From Thereva unica (Eukaryota; Arthropoda; Insecta; Diptera; Therevidae), in assembly GCA_949987705.1 (NCBI GenBank), contig OX465281.1, positions 196,093,112 to 196,157,111 of the forward strand: a DNA stretch of 64,000 nt, given 5' to 3'. A model generated the notes under the pieces. The model worked only from the letters and a program-made list of their open reading frames with translations. It searched no databases and was not told the origin of the DNA. The position numbers and the translations under genes are program-made. The first letter of the stretch is position 1, and each line of letters begins with the position of its first letter. Below are positions 30,600 through 40,626 of the stretch, piece by piece.

Positions 30600-31775
30600 T
30601 AATCAGGCCTATTCTGAACTCCGCCGGAATTGATTCCGCTGGAATTTTTTTACATCGGTAGCATAAACGGAGAGAAATTTCGAAATTACAATTCCGCTGG
30701 AATTTTGGTATCATGAACTCCAGCGGAATGACAAAAGTCGGCCATAATCTCTCCGCGAGAAATTGTTGACGGAGATTCACGGAACGGTGCGGTTATTTAA
30801 GAAAAATTTGAATTTATTTTAATTTTTTTATGTTATATGAAAAAGGCTGTTATTTTCAATATTAATTTTATTTAAAAAGAGAATTAAATTTTTATTTACA
30901 TAATTTTGTTTTTTATGATTTATAGAAAAGACTCCACTATATTATTCCGTATATTCGAAGCGTCCCTACAGATCCTTGAATTTTCTCCAGTCATTTCAAT
31001 TTCATCATCAATTACCATTTCACTATCTGGATCTTTATCCAAATTGGGCATAATTTTTTTTCTAAAATATTTGGTACCTGGGCTATACATTTCGAGACTG
31101 TGGATTGCGCCATGACTACAATAACTTGTAATAAGTACATTTTTGAAGATATTTTATAAGAGATTTACCTATTCCATAGTCTTGTCCAACTCCATGCTGA
31201 TAGCTTCTTTCAGCGACAAAACGCAAAAACGTGCAAAGTTTTTCTTTTGGTGAAAGCCCAAACGACTTTCCTGTACAATCTCTGCCTCTAATACTCTTAG
31301 CACATATGCAAAAGCTTTTTTATTGAGGCGATAGTTTTTTTTGAAGCTGTAAAAAATGTCTCTAAATAATAAATCATGACAAGATACTAAAATAACTTAC
31401 GCGACGTTAGATAAATGATTCGGATTTTGTCTATTCCTTAACATCCTTCTTTCCTGCCGCAAATTCCGCAATAATTCTTCTCGAAATTCTCGGTCTTCAT
31501 CGACAATAAACGCCGCAATGGAATCCATTTTTATTTGTTAAATTCACTAAGTACAAAACTGAAAACACAATTCAATTTTTCACAAAAACAACATTTACAT
31601 TTTTCACAACAAAATTTTTAAACACTTCACAAACAAATTTGTGACATTTAACAGCTGTTTTTTGGGTTTTCGAAATTATTTCACATCGGGCACCTCATTT
31701 CACTAATTCCGACGGAGTTCATGATACCCTTAAAAATTCCGCTGGAATTTTCTCTCCGCCGGAATCGCGATTTCA
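30600..31775 (-). mobile_element. Internally deleted PIF/Harbinger-like element
   Basis: Both ends carry clusters of a near-palindromic word, ATTCCGCTGGAATT or CTCCGCCGGAAT (30621-30646, 30691-30704, 30716-30729; 31706-31718, 31736-31749, 31754-31765). The minus strand between them encodes the N-terminal part of a Harbinger transposase followed by a short C-terminal scrap; the catalytic middle is missing. The outermost boundaries are approximate and no target duplication was resolved. Confidence 0.65.
31172..31530 (-). pseudogene. Harbinger transposase N-terminal remnant
   Basis: Starts MDSIAAFIVDEDREFREEL at 31530, followed by a donor-like GTAAGT near 31402 and an acceptor near 31347. The next piece reads FKKNYRLNKKAFAYVLRVL; after one frame shift, FGLSPKEKLCTFLRFVAERS and YQHGVGQDYGIG, ending at about 31172. 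This is the helical N-terminal region of HARBI1-type transposases. A further piece (about 31110-31015, MAQSTVSKCIAQVPNILEKK) continues it before the frame stops. Confidence 0.72.
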
Positions 31776-31911
31776 TGATGTTTTTCTCAATAAATAAACG
31801 GCCGTATAGTCCAACAAACATCCTTCTGATGGCCGGCACATGTCCTAGAACTATGTCTCAAACACGGCCGATGTTCGCCCGTTGTAAGGCCATTTTTTAT
31901 TTTTACTCGGG

Positions 31912-32214
31912 GAATTATTTTATCTTTAGTAGTACAGTCAATCTGTATTTTTGATTTGAAAAAATTACACCGGGGATTCGTTAAGGGGTCATGAAAAAAT
32001 CTTAAACCCAGATTTGTGACCTTCCCCACTTACAGGTTCCTGGAAAACCCAAAAAGTTGTTTGATGCATTTTTCTCGGAATCAGTGCACTTTAGAGAAAA
32101 AGTTTATTAACAAAAATTTAGAGGACATTCTCGTCTATAATTAATATCTTTGAGTCAATTTCGTAGGACTTAAAATGCTAAAAGTAAGAGGCGCTAACAC
32201 ATCAAAAAAGCACG
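31912..32214. other. Short non-coding stretch
   Basis: No feature recognised between the TIR element and the start of the LINE at 32215. Confidence 0.4.
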
Positions 32215-33221
32215 CACGCTTAGTAATATCATGCCCTGGTTACAGACCATGTTTTCCGGGTGCCTTCAGATCAACTGTATTCCTTATAGCTGGAAAGAGG
32301 TAAACGTGGTCTTTATACCCAAGCCGGGAAAGCCTCCCATACAACACCCAAAGACTACAGGCCAATGAGCTTATCATCCTTTTTATTGAAGACTCTAGAA
32401 AGGCTAATTGAAATAGGTATATCTGAGGCAGACCATGCCAACCTCGGAACTCTGTGGCGCGCAGCACGCCTATACAAAGAGTAGATCCACGGATACTGCC
32501 CATCGCTCATTACATTCAACCATAGAAAAGTCACTCCAAGTCAAAGAATACACATTAGAAGCTTTCCTTGACATAGAGAAGCGTTTAACAACATGCTTCC
32601 GGACGCTATTACCCCTGCCTTGGTGAAGCTGAGGATCGAGGCGCCGCTGGTGTCTCTTATACATCAAATGCTTACCGGCATGATCGTGAGCTCGAACCTT
32701 GGGGACTGCTTGGTCCGAAGGGCCGTCAACAGAGGTACCCCGCAAGGAGGAGTACTTTCTCCACTTCTAAGGGTCGCGACTGTGAACCAGCTGCTGCGAT
32801 GCATGGGGGCAGTGGGGCACTGCGTACGCGGATGACATTGTTATCATCTTAAAAGGAAAATTTCCACAAGTCCTCTGTCATCTGTGCTAACCCTCGGTGT
32901 TAACCCTGAAAAAACAGAATTAGTCCTCTTCACGAGGAGGTATAAAACTCCAACCTTAATTCCTCCCCGTCTAAACAACTGTCAGGTTAAAATTTACCAA
33001 CAGTGCCAAATATCTGGGAGTAACCCTGGACAAGAAGCTATGAGAACACAGAAGAGCGCATTAAGAAAGCGAACATAGCGCTTTTGGCTTGCAAAAAATC
33101 CATAGGGAAGAAATGGGGCTTCTCCCCTAACATAGTACGATTGGTCTATACAGCGATTGTCCGTCCAATACTCCTATATGGGGTCTTAGTATGGTGGCCA
33201 ACCTTGAATAAGTCCACTCCC

Positions 33222-33601
33222 TGAAAACATTTCGACTCGATATCGAAGCGAGAGCGATTCATAAAAAGCGAAAGCTTTCATCGATAACGAAATTGAGAAC
33301 GATTCGAAAGCATTATCGAAAATGATAAAAAAGGAACGCTATAACGAATCGCTTTTTAGATGGAATCTCAAAGACGAGATGGAATCTCGTTGTATGTGTG
33401 TTTCGTTTTTTCGAATCGATATCGGATAATTCTCGAATGCTTTACTGCTCGTTTTTTTCCATTCACTTCTACTATTGAGAATGCTCGCCAGCTTATTGCC
33501 ATCGCGCTTGCGTTTCCTACAAACCAATTCACGAATATCATCTTCCGATAGCAAAACCCTCCAAAATCCCAACTTTTAAAGCAATTGGAAGGGAGAAAGA
33601 A
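33222..33601. mobile_element. Left TIR arm and flank of an inverted-repeat element
   Basis: The LINE reading stops at 33221 and resumes at about 33602, so these 380 bp are an insertion. The first ~205 bp (CCCTGAAAACATTTCGACTC ... CGAATCGATATCGGAT) are inverted at 35115-35325 with about 85-90% identity by eye. No transposase motif is evident on either strand. Confidence 0.6.
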
Positions 33602-34035
33602 ACATAACATGCATAACAGACGCACTTCGCTCCAAACCTACAGATGCCTTAAACGTTATGTTATACCTTCCTCTGTTCTTCCTTGTGGCAAGGGAAAATG
33701 TGACTATCGCAGCGCTTAGAATAAAAGAATCTGGATCTTGAACCGGAAATAGAGGAGGGCACTTTAAGGTGCTAGACTCTGTCAATATTCCCACAGAAAC
33801 CGATTATCGCACATCTGAGGTCATCTTTACAATGAACTACTAAGTCCACATCCCGTCACGTCGTGAGTGGAGTAATAGACCACGTAGTATTCAAGATGCC
33901 ATAAACTTCTTCACTAATGGCTCTAAGCTCGAGGGTCAAGGGGGAGGAGGAGTCTTCTCGCCGGAAATTGGGATTGGATTACTCGATTACTTCAGTGTAT
34001 ACCAAGCGGAGGTTTTAGTCATACATGAGGCTGTT

Positions 34036-34359
34036 TTGCAAATCAACCAGCAAGGCGACAGGAACCGAACTCTATACATCCTCTCAGATAGTCAGGTGGC
34101 TTTTAAAGCCCTGCGCTCTTGTACTAATAACTCCAGAACTATCTCTGTTTGCCGCAGATCTCTTAACGAGATGGCTCAGCAGTTGAGGACCCTCTTCATA
34201 TGGGTGCCTGGTCACCAAAATATAAAGGGAAACTGTAACGCTGACAAATTGGCTAAGATAGGGATAGGCACGACCGCCACTCTCCTTTTAGGAAAAGAAA
34301 GGGTTGGTATGCTTGGGCCACCTTTAAACTCCAATACAAACACCACACAATGCAACTAG
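34036..34359 (+). pseudogene. LINE RNase H domain
   Basis: A 107-codon frame with YILSDSQVAFKAL (second catalytic Asp region), IWVPGHQNIKGNCNADKLAK (third and fourth motifs: His and final Asp) and a short tail. The first motif (TNGSKLEG, degraded from TDGS) lies just upstream at about 33915 in another frame. Such domains degrade the RNA strand during LINE integration. Confidence 0.75.
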
Positions 34360-34480
34360 CAGAAAAGCATTGGAGAGATCTTAACAAGTGCACCTTGGTC
34401 AAAGTGACTTGGCCCTCCTAAGATCTCAGGCGGACCACCTCACTGCTGAGCCTCGCTAGACGAGACCAAAGGCTAGTAAT

Positions 34481-34869
34481 AACAAGTCTTTCATCTTCAT
34501 ACAAAATTTTCCCCCCGTTAGTTGTGTGCGTGCATATATGAACATCACTGCTGAGCAAAACTCAACGCATACTTCGTGAATTCAGTGGACAAAGCCAGAT
34601 TCTCTGTTTACGATAAAGTATGCAGAACAGAAAAGGAAAGAAAATTGAATCAACTGTTTTCTTTCATAAATCAAAACAAACGAGCAAATATGCACCAATA
34701 CATTAAGTTTTATTCCCATACTCATAAAAGTTTAGCTGTTTAGTTGTATGCAAACGCGTATAAAAATGTTGCATTCTCTTTCTGATAGCCCGACATCGTC
34801 ATTTGAAGAACTTTTGCATATAGCTGCTCGCCTTTCACTCATTAACTATATGAAGATGAAAGACTTGTT
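34481..34869. mobile_element. 389-bp MITE inside the LINE
   Basis: A perfect 20-bp inverted repeat AACAAGTCTTTCATCTTCAT at the ends, with AAT on both sides (34478-34480, 34870-34872). The LINE reading is interrupted exactly here (…VITSL before, ISRLWTRPLS after). No ORF with a known domain inside. Confidence 0.78.
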
Positions 34870-35113
34870 AATTTCTAGACTTTGGACGAGACCTCTCAGT
34901 TACAGTGGGAGTGCTCACTGGACACTGTCTGGTAGGGACATATGCGGCCCGCTTAGGTCTCGAAACCTACGATTTCTGCAGAAGCTCCAAGAATAAAGAC
35001 AAGGAGGAAAGTGTAAAACACCTTCCCTGTCACTGCCCAGCCCTAAGCAAAAGGACACTTACCACTTTTGGTCAACCCTTCCTAAGCACGCTTGCGGAAA
35101 TCGCGAAGTGTGG

Positions 35114-35325
35114 TATTCGGAATTCATTCGATATCGATTCGATAAAACGAACCACAAATACATGCAAAGCCTTCGAGAATCCATCGAAAAAGCGATTATA
35201 GCGTTCCTTTTATATCATTTTCGATAACGTTTCCGAATCGTTCTCGATTTCGTTATCGAAGAAAGCTTTCGCTTTTTATGAATCGCTCTCGCTTCGATAT
35301 CGCGTCGGAATGTTTGCAGGGTAGT
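35114..35325. mobile_element. Right TIR arm, inverse of 33222-33430
   Basis: Reverse-complementary to the start of the 33222 insertion, including GGAACGCTATAA, GAACGATTCG, AAAAAGCGAAAGCTTTC and GCGAGAGCGATTCATAAAAA, and ends TTTGCAGGG. LINE sequence lies between the two arms, so they are either two solo insertions or the ends of one 2.1-kb composite. Confidence 0.6.
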
Positions 35326-36016
35326 TATTTACAAGGAAATTACGAAATTTGCTATTTTTTACGTAAATTACGTCCCGAGTAAAAATAAATTATGGCCTTA
35401 CAACGAGCGAGATTGTTATACCGGGTGTTTTTTTTTTAAAACTTTCCACGGAATTCTTGAACAAAGGAGGGGTGACAGAGGGAAACCTCTGATACAAAAG
35501 ATGTGTGATATGGAGGGGGACATCGATTGGGTATAGTGCGCACCCCCTCTCTTCCACCCCCTGACCCGGGGGTGGGGGTAGCTTTTTTCTCAAATGGGAA
35601 CCCCTATTTTTTATGAAAGATTCAGATTCCTGGGATGAAAAATATCATTTTTTTTACAGAAAAACTAACGATTTGAAACTATTTCGAATATACATATTAA
35701 CAAAAACTGTAGAGAACCTGAAGAGAACTTAGACGAAGAAAATGAAGGTGAAGTGGTACAGCTCCGGTGAACCAGACCCCAAGACATCCAACGACTAAGA
35801 ATAAATGGAAATAAATACAGGAACTTTGTCAATTTTTCTAATATATATGTACCTATGTAATATTCGAAATAGTTTTTCTGTGAAAAAATGAAATTTTGAC
35901 TCACAACTCTGGAAGTTGGTAGTGTAGAACCTTCGCTTTTACAGTTTTAGATAGGTGGGAGTATTCTGCGTATACTGCTACCTAATTCACGGACTTAGGT
36001 CATCCGGTTACCAAAA
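35326..36016. repeat. Repeat-rich non-coding stretch
   Basis: Contains a CCCGAGTAAAAATAAA terminus at 35374 (same family as 30215 and 36710), then CCGGGTGTTTTTTTTTT at 35420 and a G/C-rich block with CCCGGGGGTGGGGG (35563-35580). Probably several decayed elements. No gene. Confidence 0.4.
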
Positions 36017-36171
36017 TACAGGGTGATACGTAAACCTCTATAAAAAAAATTCAAAACGCCCTAGTGGCTAAACCGTTACGATCTCCGCCCCCTCCCATAT
36101 GATCTTTTGTTCGTCTATCCAAAGCCTATCTACAGCCCGCCACTTTGTAACTTTAGGTAGGGCACCCTGCA
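36017..36171. mobile_element. Short TIR element (MITE-like), copy 2
   Basis: TACAGGGTG at the left and CACCCTGCA at the right, with an interior matching 31-193 in the same orientation (CAAAACGCCCTAG, GGCTAAACCGTTACGAT, GTCTATCCAA). It lacks the long C run of copy 1. Confidence 0.6.
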
Positions 36172-36709
36172 TAAAGAAAACAATATATATACTAAATAAT
36201 TTTTCATATTTTTTTCTTTACCCTCCATTTTCCGACCAAACGTGAGGTTTTCCGGGAAAAGCTTATATAACCTTTTTTGTCGCGAATTTTCATAGCTTTA
36301 ATTTTGTCCTCTCAACATTTTTACAATTTCAACGCTTTCCTGAGCTACGGCCGGGAAAGCGTCGGAAAATCCCTTCAATCGGATTTTCTCGTGATTTTCA
36401 CGAAGTACGGCCCGGAACTCAACGGTTACCTTTTCTCCTATTGCTAAACTCCCCCCATTCCAAATTTCATTCACCTACAATTTTTTTTGCAGTTTTAGTG
36501 ATTTTTTTACTCTGGAAACTAATAGCCCTCGGCCATATGGAGGGCATCAGAAGACCCGTTGCAGGACAGTGCGGACATGCAGGGGGCGACTGACGGTGGA
36601 ATGACGGCCTTGCAGTACCAATAGCGGCCAAACGACGGTGGTACGGCGGCCGTATGGTTTCTATTATGGGCATACGACGACGGTGGTACAGTGGCAAAAA
36701 ATATCCTAG
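36172..36709. other. Non-coding stretch
   Basis: Includes a G/C-rich patch (36520-36700) with repeated ACGGTGGTAC and GGCCGTATGG words. No gene; ORFs on the minus strand are compositional. Confidence 0.4.
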
Positions 36710-38661
36710 CCCGAGTAAAAATAAAATAAGGCCTTTCAACGGGCGAACACCAAAAGTGCTTAAACATAGTCCTCGCCCATAGGAAGGGCATTGCAAGGCT
36801 CGTTGCAAGACAGTACGGCCGCACACCACGCACGCACACACATAGCGACGGGTATACGTTTGTATATAATACGATTAATAAAAATTGTTTTTAATATTTA
36901 TCTATGTAGAGATACAAAACTCACCGCGTATTTATTGAGAAACACATCATCAACACAGTTTTTTTTTCTTCTAGCGATTTAAAAACAAAATTTTCCACTA
37001 AAATATAAATCAACACTACACACTTCCCTTATAGTCCATGGAAAACTTACTCCAACATTGCAAAAATGCAGGACAAGGTTTTATTTTTGGGATGTGTAGG
37101 GGGTCAGTGTGAGCTTAAATCTGAGTTTTCGGGATTCTAACCCCCCCCCCATTTGGCCGCCATCTTGGAAAAGGTATGCAAATGGTTTTTCGACTATATC
37201 TCCGAAACGGTACATCTTACCGAAAATTTGAAAGGACACTTTTTGTTTAGAATTAAATAATCTACAATTTATTACTTGGAAATTTTGTGGTAAAATGAAT
37301 AATTAAGAAGTTATAAGCCTTAGAACACAAAAATTAGTCACAATATTTTCTTTTAAAGGCTATAACTTTTTTTCCTTCAACTTTAACAAAAAAAATAATA
37401 TCAAGTTTTTTGTAGAGGGTTTCATTAGGAATAATTTTCATTCATTACTTTTTTAATTTCATTTACTACGAAGGGTTTTACAGCGCCCCGAAGGTATGAA
37501 AGTGAAAAGTGCTTTATTCAATTATGTTACCTATCTAGCAAAATATGGACGTATTCAGTTTGTGATGCAAACGCTTGTCATAAAATGAATACGCCCGTAT
37601 GTTGCTAGATAGTTAGAATAAATGAAATACTTTTTTGTGTAGTCCTAAAACAAATTATTTTAAAAAATTGGAGTAACGCATGTTATTATTCAAAGAATTT
37701 CATTTTAAACCATATCGTACCTTATAAAACATGGCATAACAGCAATAAAAACCCGCAAAAAAATGCGAAACAATTTTATTACATTACTCAAACATCGGCA
37801 TTTCTTATAACGTATAGTCATTCATTCATTATTATTACTTGCTAGCTGTTATTGCTAATTTCTAGGAGGTAAAATTGTAATAAAATATTCCGAAAATCTG
37901 TCACTTTCATACCTTCGGGGCGCTGTAAAACCCTTCGTAGTGAATGAAATTAAAAAAGTAATGAATGAAAATTATTCCTAATATTCCTAATGAAACCCTC
38001 TACAAAAAACTTGATATTATTTTTTTTGTTAAAGTTGAAGGAAAAAAAGTTATAGCCTTTAAAAGAAAATATTGTGACTAATTTTTGTGTTATTTAATTC
38101 TAAACAAAAAGTGTCCTTGCAAATTTTCGGTAAGATGTATACCGTTTCGGAGATATAGTGGAAAAACCATTTGCACACGTTTTCCAAGATGGCGGCCAAA
38201 TGGGGGGGGGGTTATAATCCCGAAAACTCAAACTTAAGCTCACACTGACCCCCCCTACACATCCCAAAAATAAAACCTTGTCCTGCATTTTTGCAATGTT
38301 GGAGTAAGTTTTCCATGGACTATTACAACAAACTGGCGAGCTCTTATCGATAATCTTGTAGGATAAATCGAAAGAGCCATTCATTGTACATAACGAAAAT
38401 GTTTAAGTTCCCATAAAAGAAATTCAACAATACATTTGGGGCATATTCTTTTTTGGACGAAATTTGCCCGTGGAATGCCCGAGTGTACAGCTTGGTTGTT
38501 TAGATCTTGGTTGGCCATTTAAATCTTTTGGTAAAGTTTGGCCGTCGAAATTCCGAATCTATTAAATATGGGTAAAAATTCTACGGCCGTCATATCCCCC
38601 AGAAAAAGCAAAGCGGCCGTGATTCGGCCGTCATAGGCCCATTTTTTTATTTTTACACGGG
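36710..38661. mobile_element. TIR element with CCCGAGTAAAAA ends, carrying a fold-back element
   Basis: The left end CCCGAGTAAAAATAAAAT then AAGGCC pairs with the right end GGCCCATTTTTTTATTTTTA ending CACGGGG. The left ~80 bp also match the inverse right end of the element at 30215-31911. Most of its interior is the fold-back element at 37034-38320. Boundaries inferred from termini. Confidence 0.5.
37034..38320. mobile_element. Long fold-back DNA element
   Basis: Two arms of about 470 bp (37034-37504) and 420 bp (37902-38320) are inverse copies. Each terminus reads GTCCATGGAAAACTTACTCC and is flanked by TA; the arms also share the CATTTGGCCGCCATCTTGG block. The right arm lacks about 60 bp present in the left. 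The 400-bp spacer is AT-rich without a transposase. TA (or TTA) flanks suggest a Tc1/mariner-like or Harbinger-like target (inference). A one-ended relative is at 16088-16384. Confidence 0.8.
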
Positions 38662-39098
38662 GATCCTATTACATCCTTCTAAAAATAAATCACGCCTCAT
38701 TTGAAATTCTATTTCTGTATACAAATAGACTTCTTCAGCATAATCATCCTGATGTGCTATCATTGTTAATGACTGTAGTATAAGTCACTAAATTATCTCC
38801 AGCTCATTATCCTAAACATTTTCACAACCAGCTCTATCAATATCTAAGTCAGTTAAGGTGAAGACAATGAAAGCTATCAGTCTTGTAGTAAAAGAAGTAT
38901 AAGGATAAAAGTCCTTGACCTTCTTTTTTTATTTCCTTCATTTTGTGTGTTGTTAATAGCCTTATGACACTGGCTTCATCGTAGGCTGAAAATACTGCCT
39001 TGGCTAGGCTGAAAACTGAAAGAAAAAATTCAAAGGCGATTTTCCCGTATGTAAGAGTGAGAGGAATATACTCAAACTTTTCTTGGCTGAATTTTAAG

Positions 39099-39213
39099 TG
39101 TTATAAAAAGTCTAGAAAACTGTTATAAAAAGCATAGGAAAAGAATGAAATTCATGTTCTTTTTTCTATGCTTTTTATAACAGTTTGCTACATCTCTAGA
39201 CTTTTTATAACAG
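39099..39213. repeat. Stem-loop inside the outer TIR element
   Basis: TGTTATAAAAAGTCTAGA and CTGTTATAAAAAGCATAG on the left pair with CTATGCTTTTTATAACAG and TCTAGACTTTTTATAACA on the right, around a short centre (GAATGAAATTCATGTTC). There is an asymmetric gap of a few bases between the two stem blocks. Confidence 0.75.
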
Positions 39214-39820
39214 TGAGTGAGAATCAAAATAAATTGAAGTAATAAATTGAAATAATTATAATTGAAGTGGCAGCAAATATAGTAATTATAATTAAAGTGA
39301 GAATAAATAATAGATATGTATGTTATTGAAGGGTAAATTTTTAGAATTGGGGCTCCGGAATAAAATCGCTCCAAACAATTTTTGATGTGTTTAGTGTGAT
39401 TTTTGATTGCCCCAAAGTAATTTCAAAGTGTGGGAGACATATTTTTGTTATTACAACGGGCGGGTCGTGTTGCGAATTGGGGGAGTCTAAAAGAAAAAAT
39501 ATTTTTTTTTATTTTTTTATACATAGGTATATAGTTGCCGAAGTATTTTTGAAAATATTTGAAGCTATTGTTTTACTCTGGAGGACTCAGGTCAAACAAG
39601 ATTTTTTAATGAGGAAGTAGCAAATTGCAAGGAAGAGAACAAAGAATTTTAATTTACCTGATGTTGATTTCCAACGGATTTCTTCTCCCCATACCAACTA
39701 TCTGTTATAATAATCAGATAATCGTTCTTACTCTCACATGCTATCTCTGTCCCACAGTATAACAGATTTCGTCATTTTCAGCCTAGCCAAGGCAGCATTT
39801 TCAGCCTACGATAAAGCCAG

Positions 39821-40609
39821 GGGCCGGTTCGTGTATGGCGAAAACTAAAAATTTTTTTCGTCTCGGGTTCGCGTAGGTCGAAAAAATTGAAAATTTTCGT
39901 CTGAAGCCGACGAAAGGCAGTCGAAAGGTCTTGGGTTATCGAGTTCTTGCATTATTATGAGTAATAATTTTCAAATATTAAGTTAAACTTTTATATATTT
40001 CATATGGTAATAATTTTTTAAAATTGTAAATCTTAATAGCACAAGCACAAGATTTAAAAAAAAAGTTCCATTCAAAAAATGTATTCTTTACAAAAATATT
40101 TTTTATATTATTTTATTCCATCAACACAAAACAAGATTTATCAAAGATTTATTTTTTGTTTACAAACTCAAAAAATGTATTCTTCGCAGAAAAGTTTTTA
40201 TTTTTATTTTATTGTTGTTGTTGTTCATTGTTACCTAGCAAAGGCTAGTGTACCCTATAAGGGTCCCTTAATGATCCGAGCCTTGCAGCTTAGTTAACCA
40301 CGAATCTTTGATGTGAATTTTTATTTTATTCAATCACAACACAAAACAAGATGTAATTTTAAAAAAACACTGCTTGTTTATTCAAAAGAACAACAATAAT
40401 ACTTGAGCTATTGACAGTTTGTTCATAAAGTTGTATCTTTTTACAGCGGTTATTGTAACATTTTTCGTATTTGAATATTGTGGTTTCTTTCGAGGGCACG
40501 AAAATTTTTCTTTCGACCTACGCGAACGCTAAAATTTTTGTCGACAAAATTTTTCGACTTCAAATTTTTTTCGACCGACTAACGTCGTTCGCCATACACG
40601 AACCCGCCC
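39821..40609. mobile_element. 789-bp TIR element (inner of a nested pair)
   Basis: Ends GGGCCGGTTCGTGTATGGCG and CGCCATACACGAACCCGCCC are inverse with one mismatch; flanks are CAG on both sides (39818-39820, 40610-40612). Subterminal TTCGCGTAGGTCGAA occurs near both ends in inverse orientation. CWG targets are known for some Harbinger transposons, so that superfamily is a fair guess. The interior is AT-rich and non-coding. Confidence 0.78.
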
Positions 40610-40626
40610 CAGTGTCATAAGGCTAT

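Larger units (their letters stand above)
30215..31911. mobile_element. TIR element with CCCGAGTAAAAA ends, carrying a Harbinger derivative
   Basis: The left end CCCGAGTAAAAACAAAAGAT then GGCCTTAC matches the inverse of the right end (GTAAGGCC..TTTTTACTCGGG, ending 31911). The same terminus occurs at 36710 and 35374 (+) and inverted at 38661, so this is a family. Between the ends lies a separate Harbinger-like element. Superfamily of the outer element is unknown. Confidence 0.55.
32215..35113 (+). mobile_element. RNase H-bearing LINE (family D), broken by insertions
   Basis: Plus-strand pieces in order: VVFIPKPGKPP (about 32310), EAFLDIEKRL (32557), VNRGTPQGGVLSPLL (32725-32770), YADDIVIIL (32822), VNPEKTELVLFTRR (32902), RPILLYGVLVWWPTL (33160-33205); after an insertion, TDALRSKPTDALNVML (about 33615); then RNase H with TNGSKLEGQ (33915), LSDSQVAFKALRS (34081) and WVPGHQNIKGN..AD (34201-34250); then KHLPCHCPALSKR (35018). 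This order fits RNase H-containing insect LINEs of the I/R1/LOA group. Many frame shifts. Confidence 0.8.
38956..40626. mobile_element. TIR element with ~55-bp ends (outer of a nested pair)
   Basis: The left end TAGCCTTATGACACTG, then GCTTCATCGTAGGCTGAAAA, TGCCTTGGCTAGGCTGAAAA is inverted at 39770-39820 and completed at 40610-40626, because another element (39821-40609) is inserted inside the right terminus. TAA flanks both ends. An internal stem-loop lies at 39099-39213. No transposase seen. Confidence 0.75.

Noticed and set aside
38100..38384. 94-codon minus-strand ORF
   Set aside because: It lies in the fold-back arm and is an inverted-repeat by-product; the same peptide words appear at 16088 and 37034 without selection for a frame.
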